A stretch of DNA of 8,813 nucleotides, from assembly GCA_027625125.1 (NCBI GenBank), contig JAQBXG010000065.1, positions 1 to 8,813 on the forward strand, written 5' to 3'. A program made the translations under genes and the position numbers. Below the pieces are notes generated by a model. The model saw only the letters and a program-made list of their open reading frames with translations, was not told where the DNA came from and searched no databases. Shown piece after piece: positions 1 to 6,313 of the stretch; the stretch's first letter is position 1, and every line of letters starts with the position of its first letter. The stretch comes from Pseudomonadota bacterium (GTDB taxonomy: Bacteria > Pseudomonadota > Alphaproteobacteria > UBA2966 > CAIVPW01).

Positions 1-119
1 CATACGAGGCGGCGGCGACGCCGCTGACCTATGCGATTGTCGGAAGCCTGAAACGGGCCGAGGGCGTGGACCCGTTCGACCGCGACACGCGGTTCAACCC
101 GTTGCTGCTCCGCGACTGA
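1..119 (+). CDS. C-terminal end of an unidentified protein (partial)
   Basis: An open frame enters from the left edge and ends at TGA 117-119, giving 38 residues that finish in FNPLLLRD. The composition (Ala-rich helix, then a charged DPFDRDTRF segment) looks like the tail of a soluble cytoplasmic protein. High GC at third positions and a reading frame distinct from the opposite strand support real coding. I do not recognise the family from this fragment. Its stop codon directly abuts the stop of the convergent minus-strand gene, with no base between them, so the two transcripts must run into one another or end inside each other. Confidence 0.6.
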   Translation, partial: YEAAATPLTYAIVGSLKRAEGVDPFDRDTRFNPLLLRD

Positions 120-485
120 CTATCCCTGGTCGCGGTACAGCACGCATAGCTCGATGTGCGGCTCCGGTTCGTCGCTTAACGTATAGGCGTGGGCAATGCG
201 GATGGTCGTGCCGTCATAGATGCCCAGGAACGTATCGAAATAAAACTCGAAGTCGATCATCACGACGCCTTCATCGTAGTACCAGTACCCGAAATCGAAT
301 TCGCTTGAGCCGAAGCCGATCTCGGCGTCACCGTCGGCATAGAAGTATACGTCGCGCAAGAAACAGCCGGAGTCGGCGGTCCAGCCGGTGTCGACCAGCT
401 CTTCCTGTGCCGACGCCGCCCCCGGCAACATCAGAAGGACCAGGAGCGTCCAGCAAACGCAGAAGCCCTTCCGTTGGCCTCGAAT
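120..485 (-). CDS. small acidic, aromatic-rich exported protein, apparent ATT start
   Basis: The predicted product has 121 residues. Residues 1-26 form a clear Sec signal peptide: a basic start (RGQRKGF), a hydrophobic core (CVCWTLLVLLML) and an AASA cleavage site before Gln27. The mature 95 residues contain about 21 Asp/Glu against 3 Arg and no Lys, about 20 Phe/Tyr/Trp, and two cysteines (Cys41, Cys114) that could form a disulfide bridging the domain. The alternating pattern suggests a small beta-barrel or beta-sandwich. I recognise no family and assign no function. The start is odd: no ATG, GTG or TTG lies in frame ahead of the signal peptide without running deep into the upstream hydrolase gene. 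The best choice is ATT at 485-483, three bases after the hydrolase stop, so translation would be coupled. The internal ATG at 431 would delete most of the signal peptide. It is probably last in the valS-hydrolase transcript. Confidence 0.6.
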   Translation of the reverse strand: MRGQRKGFCVCWTLLVLLMLPGAASAQEELVDTGWTADSGCFLRDVYFYADGDAEIGFGSSEFDFGYWYYDEGVVMIDFEFYFDTFLGIYDGTTIRIAHAYTLSDEPEPHIELCVLYRDQG

Positions 486-487
486 GG

Positions 488-1072
488 TTACCCGAAGTGT
501 TTCAAAACCGCGTCCAGCACCTCCGGCTCCTCGCGGCCGGAGACATGCCCCGGAGTCGAAGAGAATACCACGTCGGCGCCCAACGCCCCGTCCCGCCAAA
601 CCTTTGCGGTGGCGTCCGCGTTCATCTGGTTCGGGTCGTTGGTCGAGATCACATTCACGATTGCGCCGGCATGCGCCGCCGCCGCCTTTTCGTCCATCCG
701 CGTCTCGATCCATTCGGACAACGTGCGCGGCGGATGATCCAGCGCCAGCCAACCGGCGGCGCACAGCAACCCCCGCACCTTGGCATCGCCCTTCATCGCC
801 GCAAGCGTTCGCAGCGCGATCTGCGCCCCCAGGCTGTGACCGATCACCAGCGTATCGGCCAGCGCCGCCGGGTCGTCGCCCAGCAGCTTGCCCAGATGTT
901 TGTTGCAGGCGGCCAGCGTCGGTGCATCGGGCTTCGGTTGCAGATCGCAGAACACCCATTCCCCCAGCGGAAACTTCTTGCGGGCGCGCAGCTTCTTTTC
1001 CAGCCACCCGTACCAATCGTCCCCGGCGGTCGTGCCGAACCGCGGCACCAGAATGATTCGCAAATCGCTCAT
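488..1072 (-). CDS. RBBP9/YdeN-family alpha/beta serine hydrolase
   Basis: A 194-residue protein, the usual length for the RBBP9/YdeN family of small alpha/beta hydrolases without a lid domain. The N-terminus (RIILVPRFG, then DDWYGWLEKKL) matches the family's first strand and helix. A nucleophile elbow GHSLGA places the catalytic Ser at residue 80. The acid is most likely Asp146 in STNDPNQ, and the His is His176 in PGHVSGRE. All three triad residues are therefore present. No signal peptide is seen, so it should be cytoplasmic. Natural substrates of this family are poorly known; the substrate here cannot be inferred. The ATG is preceded by AAGGGGAAG, which overlaps the valS stop codon, with only 11 bases between the two genes, so it is almost certainly co-transcribed with valS. 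Codon use resembles that of the neighbours. Confidence 0.88.
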   Translation of the reverse strand: MSDLRIILVPRFGTTAGDDWYGWLEKKLRARKKFPLGEWVFCDLQPKPDAPTLAACNKHLGKLLGDDPAALADTLVIGHSLGAQIALRTLAAMKGDAKVRGLLCAAGWLALDHPPRTLSEWIETRMDEKAAAAHAGAIVNVISTNDPNQMNADATAKVWRDGALGADVVFSSTPGHVSGREEPEVLDAVLKHFG

Positions 1073-1083
1073 CGTGCTTCCCC

Positions 1084-3765
1084 TTACTCCAGCCGTTGCA
1101 GCGCCTCGCGCAGATGCGCCAGAGTCCCTTCGGACGCCGCGCGGCGCTCGTGCTGCTCCTGTACCACGTGCTCGGGCGCGCGGGCGACAAACTCTGCGTT
1201 TTCCAGTTTCCGGTCGATGCCGGCAATCTCGTTCGAAACCCGGTCCACTTCCTTTTGCAGCCGGGCTTTTTCGGTCTCCAGATCGATAACCCCGGACAAC
1301 GGCAACACGATCACCGCCTCGTCCAGCACGATCTGCGCCGACCCTTCCGGCACGCGGGCGTCACCCGGCTCCACCGCCGCTGTCTCCAGCCGCGCCAGGC
1401 GATGGATTTCCTCCGCGTGGTCCCGCAGCCGCCGCGCCGAGGTGTCGTTCGCGCCGCGCAGCACCATCGGAATCTTTGCCGCCGCCGGCACGTTGACCTC
1501 GGAACGCACGGCGCGAATCAAGCTGACCAGCCGCACCACCCAATCCATTTCGGCGGCGACGTCGCGATCGATCGCTTCGGTGGAAAGCAGCGGCCAGGGC
1601 GCGGTGATCAACAGTCCGGCGCCGGCGCCGTTGATGCGCTCCCAGATTTCCTCGGTCACGAACGGCGCAATCGGATGCAACAGGTGCAGGATCTGTGACA
1701 AAACCCAGGCCGCCGTCGCCCGGGTTTCCTCTTTGGCGACTTCGTCGTCGCCCAGCAACAGCGGCTTGATGAATTCCAGGTACCAGTCGCAATAGGTTCC
1801 CCAGGTGAACTGGTAGATCGCCGAGGCGGCGTCGTTGAATCGCAACGATTCGAGCGCTAGGGTCACCTCTGCGGCCGCCGCCGCCGTCGCGCCGACGATC
1901 CAGCGGTTGACGACCTGGCGCACGGTTCCCGGTTCGAAGCCGTCGACCGGCACGCACCGGTTCATCTCGGCGAAACGCGCCGCGTTCCACAGTTTGGTGG
2001 TGAAGTTGCGGTATCCCTCGACCCGTTGCGCCGACAGTTTGATCTCGCGGCCCTGGGCCGCAAGCGCGGTCAACGTAAACCGCAACGCATCGGCGCCGTA
2101 TTCGTCGGCGAATTCCAGCGGGTCGATCACGTTACCCTTCGACTTTGACATCTTCTGGCCCTTTTCGTCGCGGACCAGCGGATGGATATAGACGGTGCGG
2201 AACGGCGCCTCCTCCAGGAAGTGCAGCCCCATCATCATCATGCGGGCGACCCAAAAGAAGATGATGTCGAAACTGGTCACCAGCACGTCGGTCGGATAGT
2301 AGCGGGAGACCTCGGGCGTGGCCTCGGGCCAGCCCAATGTCGAAAACGGCCACAGTGCGCTGGAAAACCAGGTATCCAGAACGTCGGTTTCCTGCTGTAG
2401 CGACACTTCCTTGCCGTAGTGAATCTTGGCCGCGTTCAGCGCCGCGTCTTCGTCCAACTCGACAAACACGTGGCCGTCGGGGCCATACCAGGCCGGGATG
2501 CGGTGCCCCCACCACAGCTGACGCGAGATGCACCACGGCTGGATGTTGTGCATCCACGAAAAGTACGTCTTTTCCCATTGCCGCGGCACGAACGCGACAT
2601 CGCCGCGTTCGACGGCGGCGATCGCCGGACCGGCAAGGGTGCGCGCGTCCACGTACCACTGGTCGGTCAGCCACGGCTCGATGACGGTGCCGGAACGGTC
2701 GCCATACGGCACCGCCAGCACATGATCGTGCACGGAATCCAATACTCCAAGCGCATCGAGGTCTTCGACGATCTTCTTGCGCGCGTCAAAGCGATCCATG
2801 CCCCGATACGGCTCCGGCGCGTTTTCATTCAGCCGCGCATCGCGGTCAAAGATGTTGATGAACCGCAGATCATGCCGCTTGCCGACCTCGAAGTCGTTGA
2901 AGTCATGGGCGGGCGTGATCTTTACGGCGCCGGTGCCCGCCTCGGGATCCGCGTGTTCGTCGGCGATGATCGGGATCGCCCGGTTCGCAAGCGGCAGCAG
3001 TACATTGCGCCCGATCAGGTCGCGATAGCGCGGGTCTTCCGGATGCACCGCCACCGCCGTGTCGCCCAGCATCGTTTCCGGCCGTGTCGTCGCGACAGTG
3101 ATGTGCTTCGTTTCGTCGCCTTCGAGCGGATAGCGGAAGTGCCACATGAACCCCCTGGTTTCGCGCGGCTCGACCTCCAGGTCCGAAATCGCCGTGTGAA
3201 ACCGCGTGTCCCAGTTGACCAGGCGCTTGTCGCGATAAATCAGCCCTTGCTTGTACAGACTGACGAACACCTGGCGCACTGCCGCCGACAGGCCTTCGTC
3301 CATCGTGAAGCGCTCACGTTCCCAGTCACACGTCGCGCCCAGGCGGCGGAGCTGGTTCAGGATGGTGCCGCCCGACACCTCCTTCCATTCCCAGACCTTG
3401 GCGACGAACGCCTCCCGGCCGATGCTGTTGGCCGCGGGCGCGTCGCTGCCGCCCCGGTCCAGCGAGATCCCCGATTCCGCCAACTGCCGTTCCACCACCA
3501 TCTGGGTCGCGATGCCGGCGTGGTCGGTGCCCGGCTGCCACAGGACGTCGCGGCCGCGCATGCGTTCGAACCGCACCAGGATGTCCTGCAGCGTGTTGTT
3601 CAGCGCATGGCCGATGTGCAGGCTACCGGTGACGTTCGGCGGCGGAATGACGATTGTGTACGGCTTGCCGTCGACGCGACCGGCCCGGAACGCGCCGGAC
3701 TCTTCTTCGCGGCGGTATTGCCGTTCTTCGACCTCGGCGGGCCGGAAATGTTTGTCGAGCGCCAT
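1084..3765 (-). CDS. valS: valine--tRNA ligase (ValRS)
   Basis: Class I aminoacyl-tRNA synthetase that charges tRNA-Val with valine in the cytoplasm and edits mischarged threonine. The product has 893 residues from the ATG at 3765, a normal bacterial length. In order: the HIGH signature at residues 50-53, preceded by the invariant PPP triplet (PPPNVTG); the CP1 editing domain with TTRPET at 226-231 and a GTGAVKITPAHD motif; WCISRQLWWGHRIP from residue 411; the KMSKS loop at 538-542; an anticodon-binding helical domain; and a C-terminal coiled-coil tRNA-binding arm (about 826-893) rich in Lys, Arg and Glu. All catalytic motifs are intact. An in-frame GTG at 3801 would add 12 residues (MPFRRGDFAACC). 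I prefer the ATG because family proteins begin near the LDKHFRPAEVE segment, although neither start has a strong Shine-Dalgarno. It lies 102 bases after the cupredoxin-like gene and 11 bases before the hydrolase. Confidence 0.98.
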   Translation of the reverse strand: MALDKHFRPAEVEERQYRREEESGAFRAGRVDGKPYTIVIPPPNVTGSLHIGHALNNTLQDILVRFERMRGRDVLWQPGTDHAGIATQMVVERQLAESGISLDRGGSDAPAANSIGREAFVAKVWEWKEVSGGTILNQLRRLGATCDWERERFTMDEGLSAAVRQVFVSLYKQGLIYRDKRLVNWDTRFHTAISDLEVEPRETRGFMWHFRYPLEGDETKHITVATTRPETMLGDTAVAVHPEDPRYRDLIGRNVLLPLANRAIPIIADEHADPEAGTGAVKITPAHDFNDFEVGKRHDLRFINIFDRDARLNENAPEPYRGMDRFDARKKIVEDLDALGVLDSVHDHVLAVPYGDRSGTVIEPWLTDQWYVDARTLAGPAIAAVERGDVAFVPRQWEKTYFSWMHNIQPWCISRQLWWGHRIPAWYGPDGHVFVELDEDAALNAAKIHYGKEVSLQQETDVLDTWFSSALWPFSTLGWPEATPEVSRYYPTDVLVTSFDIIFFWVARMMMMGLHFLEEAPFRTVYIHPLVRDEKGQKMSKSKGNVIDPLEFADEYGADALRFTLTALAAQGREIKLSAQRVEGYRNFTTKLWNAARFAEMNRCVPVDGFEPGTVRQVVNRWIVGATAAAAAEVTLALESLRFNDAASAIYQFTWGTYCDWYLEFIKPLLLGDDEVAKEETRATAAWVLSQILHLLHPIAPFVTEEIWERINGAGAGLLITAPWPLLSTEAIDRDVAAEMDWVVRLVSLIRAVRSEVNVPAAAKIPMVLRGANDTSARRLRDHAEEIHRLARLETAAVEPGDARVPEGSAQIVLDEAVIVLPLSGVIDLETEKARLQKEVDRVSNEIAGIDRKLENAEFVARAPEHVVQEQHERRAASEGTLAHLREALQRLE

Positions 3766-3867
3766 GCAACAAGCCGCGAAGTCACCGCGCCGGAACGGCA
3801 CGGCGGCGCCAACCTAGAGGATCAGCCGCCGCAAGGGCAAGGCGAGCCGGGGCTGCGGCCGTAGCCT

Positions 3868-4269
3868 CTATTCGGTGACGATGACCGTCCCCGCCATGCC
3901 GGAGTTCTCGTTCGACAGGCTGACATAGCGGTACACGCCGGCGACCGTAAACGTCCGGCTATAGCTCTGGCCACGATTCAGGTCGCCGGAGTTGAACACT
4001 TGCGCGCCACCGGGAACACTGACGTTGGCGCGGTTTCGCACCATGCCCGGGTCGGTGGTTACCGTGTGGGTGTTGTAGGTCCCGTTGCGCCACTCGACCG
4101 TGTCGCCAACGCGCACGGTGACGGTCGCGGGCACGAACGCGGCCTGATTCATCTCGACGACGGCCGCCGGCCCCATCGGCGCCATCATCACCGCCGAATC
4201 GTCGGCGCCGGTCCCACATGCGGCAACGCCCAGCAACACCGCCAGCGCCGCCGCGCGCCAGGCCTCCAC
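3868..4269 (-). CDS. cupredoxin-like lipoprotein with a degenerate copper site
   Basis: A 133-residue product from a GTG start. Residues 1-18 are a lipoprotein signal (hydrophobic ALAVLLGVAAC, acylated Cys18), so the protein should be anchored in a membrane facing the periplasm. A short Met-rich stretch follows (Met28, 29, 32, 40). The rest has a plastocyanin-like fold signature: FVPATVTVRVGDTVEWRN, then THTVT with His68, then GVYRYV and GMAGTVIV. In plastocyanins the C-terminal ligands follow Cys-x2-His-x4-Met. Here the same spacing reads Ser117-x2-Asn120-x4-Met125, so the Cys and second His are lost while His68 and Met125 remain. It is therefore unlikely to be an ordinary blue copper electron carrier; a structural, metal-storage or different metal-binding role is possible. 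It sits 64 bases after popZ and 102 before valS on the same strand. The start is chosen because upstream sequence overlaps popZ; its ribosome binding site is weak. Confidence 0.82.
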   Translation of the reverse strand: MEAWRAAALAVLLGVAACGTGADDSAVMMAPMGPAAVVEMNQAAFVPATVTVRVGDTVEWRNGTYNTHTVTTDPGMVRNRANVSVPGGAQVFNSGDLNRGQSYSRTFTVAGVYRYVSLSNENSGMAGTVIVTE

Positions 4270-4333
4270 CTCGGGGCCGTTTCGTGATTTGCGAAATCCA
4301 TTTGCCTGCTCCCGTCCAACCCAGTGGCGTGGA

Positions 4334-4999
4334 CTATTTGTCCTCGCCGCGTCCGGCGAGTTTTGAAACCTCGCGCTCGACTGCGCGGGAAACGATGCCG
4401 CGCAGATTACGATCCAGCCACTGCCGCAACATCGGGCGCAACAATTCCCGCACGATCTGTTCAATCGTATTCGCGCCATTGCCAATCGGCAAGCCGTGCG
4501 CCCCGGTCACCGCGGCGGAAAGCGAGGCGAATGCGGCCGCCGCATCATTGGCGGTTCCGGCCGATACCAGTCCGGCCCCCGGCGGCTCCTCGGTCGCCGC
4601 CGCCCAGTCGTCCACAGCTTCCGGAGCGGGCTCTGGCTCCGGCGCCGTGGGCGGTTGCCGATTCAATACAGCAACCGTGTCGTCCTCCTCGACCACTTCG
4701 GTCAGATCCATGACGTCATCCGGCGGCTCCTCTACCGCCGGCGGCGGTGGAGGTGGGGGCGGCGGCGGTGCGGCCTTCACGGGTTGCGGTTCGGGCTTCG
4801 GCTCCGGTTTCGGCGCCGGAGCGGCAGCGGCCATCTTCGGCTCGGGCTTGGGCGCGGCGGCCGGCATCTTCGGCGCAGCTTGCTCCTCCGCGTCGTCGGG
4901 GGCGGCGGCCTCTTCCTCGTCGTCTTCCGATATGATTCGCCGAATGGAGGAAAGGATTTCCTCCATCGTCGGCTCATGTTGGGTGTCTTCTTCGGCCAC
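4334..4999 (-). CDS. popZ: PopZ-like polar organizing protein (DUF2497)
   Basis: Cytoplasmic self-assembling scaffold that, in Caulobacter, forms a polar microdomain and captures ParB-bound centromeres and cell-cycle regulators. The product has 221 residues, longer than the Caulobacter protein (177). The N-terminal helix has the family signature EPTMEEILSSIRRIISED (9-26), the client-binding region. A disordered linker follows: an acidic patch, KPEP-type repeats (51-70), ten consecutive prolines (78-87), the conserved DDVMDLTEVVEEDD segment (94-107) and a Pro/Ala/Glu-rich stretch to about 170. The C-terminal oligomerisation helices (178-214) carry IEQIVRELLRPMLRQWLDRNLRGIVSRAVEREV, read here in two adjoining parts. 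The start is GTG; an in-frame TAG lies two codons upstream, so no longer start exists. Its place beside valS is the usual alphaproteobacterial arrangement. The 143-base region upstream holds two palindromes that could be regulatory. Confidence 0.93.
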   Translation of the reverse strand: MAEEDTQHEPTMEEILSSIRRIISEDDEEEAAAPDDAEEQAAPKMPAAAPKPEPKMAAAAPAPKPEPKPEPQPVKAAPPPPPPPPPPAVEEPPDDVMDLTEVVEEDDTVAVLNRQPPTAPEPEPAPEAVDDWAAATEEPPGAGLVSAGTANDAAAAFASLSAAVTGAHGLPIGNGANTIEQIVRELLRPMLRQWLDRNLRGIVSRAVEREVSKLAGRGEDK

Positions 5000-5031
5000 C
5001 GGCTAGCCCTTGGTCACCCGCCCTGTACGCA

Positions 5032-5051
5032 CCGTATGCGCATGCCTACGG
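5032..5051. repeat. inverted repeat upstream of popZ
   Basis: Arms CCGTA and TACGG flank a 10-base centre that itself contains the palindrome ATGCGCAT overlapping one arm. It lies 33-52 bases before the popZ start. It could be a protein-binding site or a short RNA hairpin in the popZ leader. No T-run follows on either strand, so it is not a rho-independent terminator. Confidence 0.4.
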
Positions 5052-5059
5052 CAACGCCA

Positions 5060-5075
5060 CCACAAGTACTAGTGG
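5060..5075. promoter_or_regulatory. near-perfect 16-base palindrome, candidate operator
   Basis: CCACAAGTACTAGTGG pairs at seven of eight positions, the only mismatch being the A/A pair flanking the central AGTACT. It lies 61-76 bases upstream of the popZ GTG, a typical distance for a regulator site near a promoter. I do not match it to a known regulator: it is not a CtrA, FNR or LexA box. The rest of the 5000-5142 gap shows no gene and no convincing promoter; TTGATC with TATTTA at 19-base spacing on the minus strand is too weak to call. Confidence 0.35.
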
Positions 5076-5142
5076 CTCGCACCCGGGATAATCACTAAAT
5101 AGAGCGCATTCTTGCTCGCGGATCAATACCTTACCCCAAGGC

Positions 5143-5799
5143 TCAAAACACAAACCCACGTTCTGCGGCAAAGCCTGGCAGCAGCGGAACCGACGCATCG
5201 AACAGCGTCCGTTCGGAAAAAAGATCGCCGTGGCGCTCGATCAGCGTCGCCCTGCCGATCCGCTTGCCCAGGATCACCGCCGCCAGGCGGCCGCCTGTCG
5301 GGCGCAACTGCTCCCGCAGCGATTGCGGGACCGCGGCCACGCCGCCGCCCAGAAAGATCACATCATACGGCCCATTTCCCGGATTTCCGCGGGCATGGGC
5401 TCCTTCGACGACCACCGCATTATCGACCCCGAGTTTCGCCAGCGTCGCCGTGGCGCGAGCGCGCAGGTTCGGATCGTCCTCCAGCCCGACGACCGTTGCG
5501 GCCAGCCGCGCCAGCACCGCGGTGGCGTATCCGGTGCCGCACCCCACATCCAGCACCAGGTCGCCGGCGTCGACCCGGCAGGCCTGCAGCAGGCGGCCGA
5601 ACACCATCGGCTCCATCAGGTAGCGGCCGCCGCCGATGCTCAGGTCTTCGTCGATATAGGCCAGGCCGCCAATCCCTTCGGGCACGAACGCCTCGCGCGG
5701 CACGGCCGCCATCGCGCCGACCACCCGCGGCTCCAGCACACGGTTCGGCTTCAGTTGGCTGTCGACCATGTTTCGGCGCGCGGCGGCATAGTCGAGCAT
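5143..5799 (-). CDS. protein-L-isoaspartate O-methyltransferase-like protein
   Basis: A 218-residue cytoplasmic SAM-dependent methyltransferase of the Pcm/PIMT family. The N-terminal part (MLDYAAARRNMVDSQLKPN, then VPREAFVP) matches the subfamily found next to tolC, popZ and valS in alphaproteobacteria. SAM motif I is LVLDVGCGTGYATAVL (81-96) with the ribose-binding acid Glu107; YDVIFLGGGV (145-154) resembles motif II. In classical Pcm the substrate-methylating loop reads like ISQP or ISAP with an essential Ser. The equivalent here is YLMEP (60-64), with Met at the Ser position, so repair of isoaspartate is doubtful and a different substrate is likely. This alignment is from memory. The ATG has a good sigma-70-like promoter about 30-60 bases upstream and a modest GGGGA ribosome site. 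It is the first gene of the leftward group, but 143 bases separate it from popZ. Confidence 0.88.
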   Translation of the reverse strand: MLDYAAARRNMVDSQLKPNRVLEPRVVGAMAAVPREAFVPEGIGGLAYIDEDLSIGGGRYLMEPMVFGRLLQACRVDAGDLVLDVGCGTGYATAVLARLAATVVGLEDDPNLRARATATLAKLGVDNAVVVEGAHARGNPGNGPYDVIFLGGGVAAVPQSLREQLRPTGGRLAAVILGKRIGRATLIERHGDLFSERTLFDASVPLLPGFAAERGFVF

Positions 5800-5830
5800 T
5801 GAAGGGTCCCCGGGCGGCGGATTCCAAAGC

Positions 5831-5860
5831 CTTATAGGCCGTCGCCCGCCCTAGTGGCAA
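5831..5860 (-). promoter_or_regulatory. sigma-70-like promoter of the Pcm-like gene
   Basis: On the minus strand a -35 TTGCCA (5860-5855) and a -10 TATAAG (5836-5831) are separated by 18 bases. Transcription would start near 5824, leaving a leader of about 25 bases before the ATG at 5799. It is divergent from the tRNA promoter, with the two -35 boxes 14 bases apart. Confidence 0.55.
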
Positions 5861-5874
5861 CGTCTCGCGGTTCC

Positions 5875-5903
5875 TTGACCGCCCTCGGACCCGGCCCTAT
5901 ACC
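5875..5903 (+). promoter_or_regulatory. sigma-70-like promoter of the tRNA-Cys gene
   Basis: A -35 TTGACC (5875-5880) and a -10 TATACC (5898-5903) with exactly 17 bases between them. The expected start point, about 5910, is just ahead of the tRNA 5' end at 5913. The position and spacing make this a convincing dedicated promoter. Confidence 0.7.
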
Positions 5904-5912
5904 CAACGCGTC

Positions 5913-5986
5913 GGCCAGGTGGCGGAGTGGCTACGCAGCGGCCTGCAAAGCCGTGTACACCGGTTCGAATCCGGTCCTGGCCTCCA
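5913..5986 (+). tRNA. tRNA-Cys (anticodon GCA)
   Basis: The sequence folds into a full cloverleaf. The acceptor stem GGCCAGG (5913-5919) pairs with CCTGGCC (5976-5982). The anticodon stem GCGGC/GCCGT encloses loop CTGCAAA with anticodon GCA at 5945-5947. The T arm is ACCGG-TTCGAAT-CCGGT (5959-5975). The discriminator base is T at 5983, the identity element expected for tRNA-Cys, and CCA (5984-5986) is encoded. It supplies cysteine decoding of UGC and UGU. It stands alone, with its own promoter just upstream. No duplicated 3' end is visible in the window, so there is no sign that it served as an integration site. Confidence 0.97.
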
Positions 5987-6004
5987 GCATCCCACCGTCG
6001 GGCC

Positions 6005-6313
6005 CTACGGCTCTTCATCGCCCCGCGCCTTTTGCCGCTGACGCCGCCGCGAAAGGCGCTTCGGTTGCGGCGCCGGCGCAACCGCCGGCAGCGCGGCGAA
6101 CACCGCAATTGCGACCCGGCGCACATCGGGAGCGGATGCCTGTGGACGCCCGCCGGCCTCGGTGACCAGCGGCCCACGTGTCCCGGCAGAATCTTCCGGG
6201 CGAGTCTCCAGCAGCGTCGGAAACCCCGGCTGCAACCGCACCGGCGTCACCCGCGCGGGCGTCACCCGCGCCGGCAGCGGCCACGCTCCCTCCGAACCCG
6301 GCGGCGTCTTCAC
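6005..6313 (-). CDS. hypothetical small basic protein
   Basis: A possible 102-residue protein from GTG 6313, converging on the tRNA gene and stopping 18 bases from it. It begins MKTPPGSEGAWPLP, has a duplicated ARVTP motif, a short hydrophobic segment (VAIAVFAALPAVAPAP) and a strongly basic tail (KRLSRRRQRQKAR). I recognise no family. Support for coding comes from codon positions: GC is highest at position 1 and clearly lower at position 2 in this frame, as expected for real genes, whereas the overlapping plus-strand frame shows the reverse. The frame stays open far upstream, through the repeat array and antisense to nosR, so the true start is uncertain. ATG 6586 would give 193 residues, but the extra part has rare codons and little coding bias. 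GTG 6313 has a weak GGTGG nearby. Confidence 0.35.
   Translation of the reverse strand: MKTPPGSEGAWPLPARVTPARVTPVRLQPGFPTLLETRPEDSAGTRGPLVTEAGGRPQASAPDVRRVAIAVFAALPAVAPAPQPKRLSRRRQRQKARGDEEP
6243..6271. repeat. short tandem direct repeat
   Basis: GGCGTCACCCGCGC occurs twice with a 15-base period (6243-6256 and 6258-6271). If the minus-strand ORF is real, it encodes the duplicated ARVTP. It is likely a small slippage product. Confidence 0.6.

Noticed and set aside
305..1795. 496-codon plus-strand open frame
   Set aside because: Runs antisense across three supported minus-strand genes and is an Arg/Ser-rich shadow translation.
2419..3864. 481-codon plus-strand open frame
   Set aside because: Antisense to valS; GC-rich third positions suppress stop codons. 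No recognisable domain and no ribosome site.
3851..3866. Hairpin after the cupredoxin-like gene
   Set aside because: GGCT...AGCC with an inner CGGCCG has almost no loop, contains a mismatch in the transcript and lacks a following T-run, so I do not call a terminator.
4741..4768. G-rich tract as a possible G-quadruplex
   Set aside because: It is simply the template strand of the PopZ proline codons, and mostly two-G runs give weak quadruplex potential.
5130..5142. CCTT...AAGG hairpin after the Pcm-like gene
   Set aside because: Only four pairs and no T-run; too weak for a terminator.
5996..6011. CCGT-CGGGCCCT-ACGG hairpin after the tRNA
   Set aside because: Positioned like a terminator, but without a T-run, and it overlaps the end of the opposite-strand ORF; unsupported as a terminator.
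5851..6177. 108-codon minus-strand frame containing the DRIRTGVHGFAGRC string
   Set aside because: That string is the well-known artefact of translating the antisense strand of a tRNA gene; it crosses the whole tRNA-Cys.
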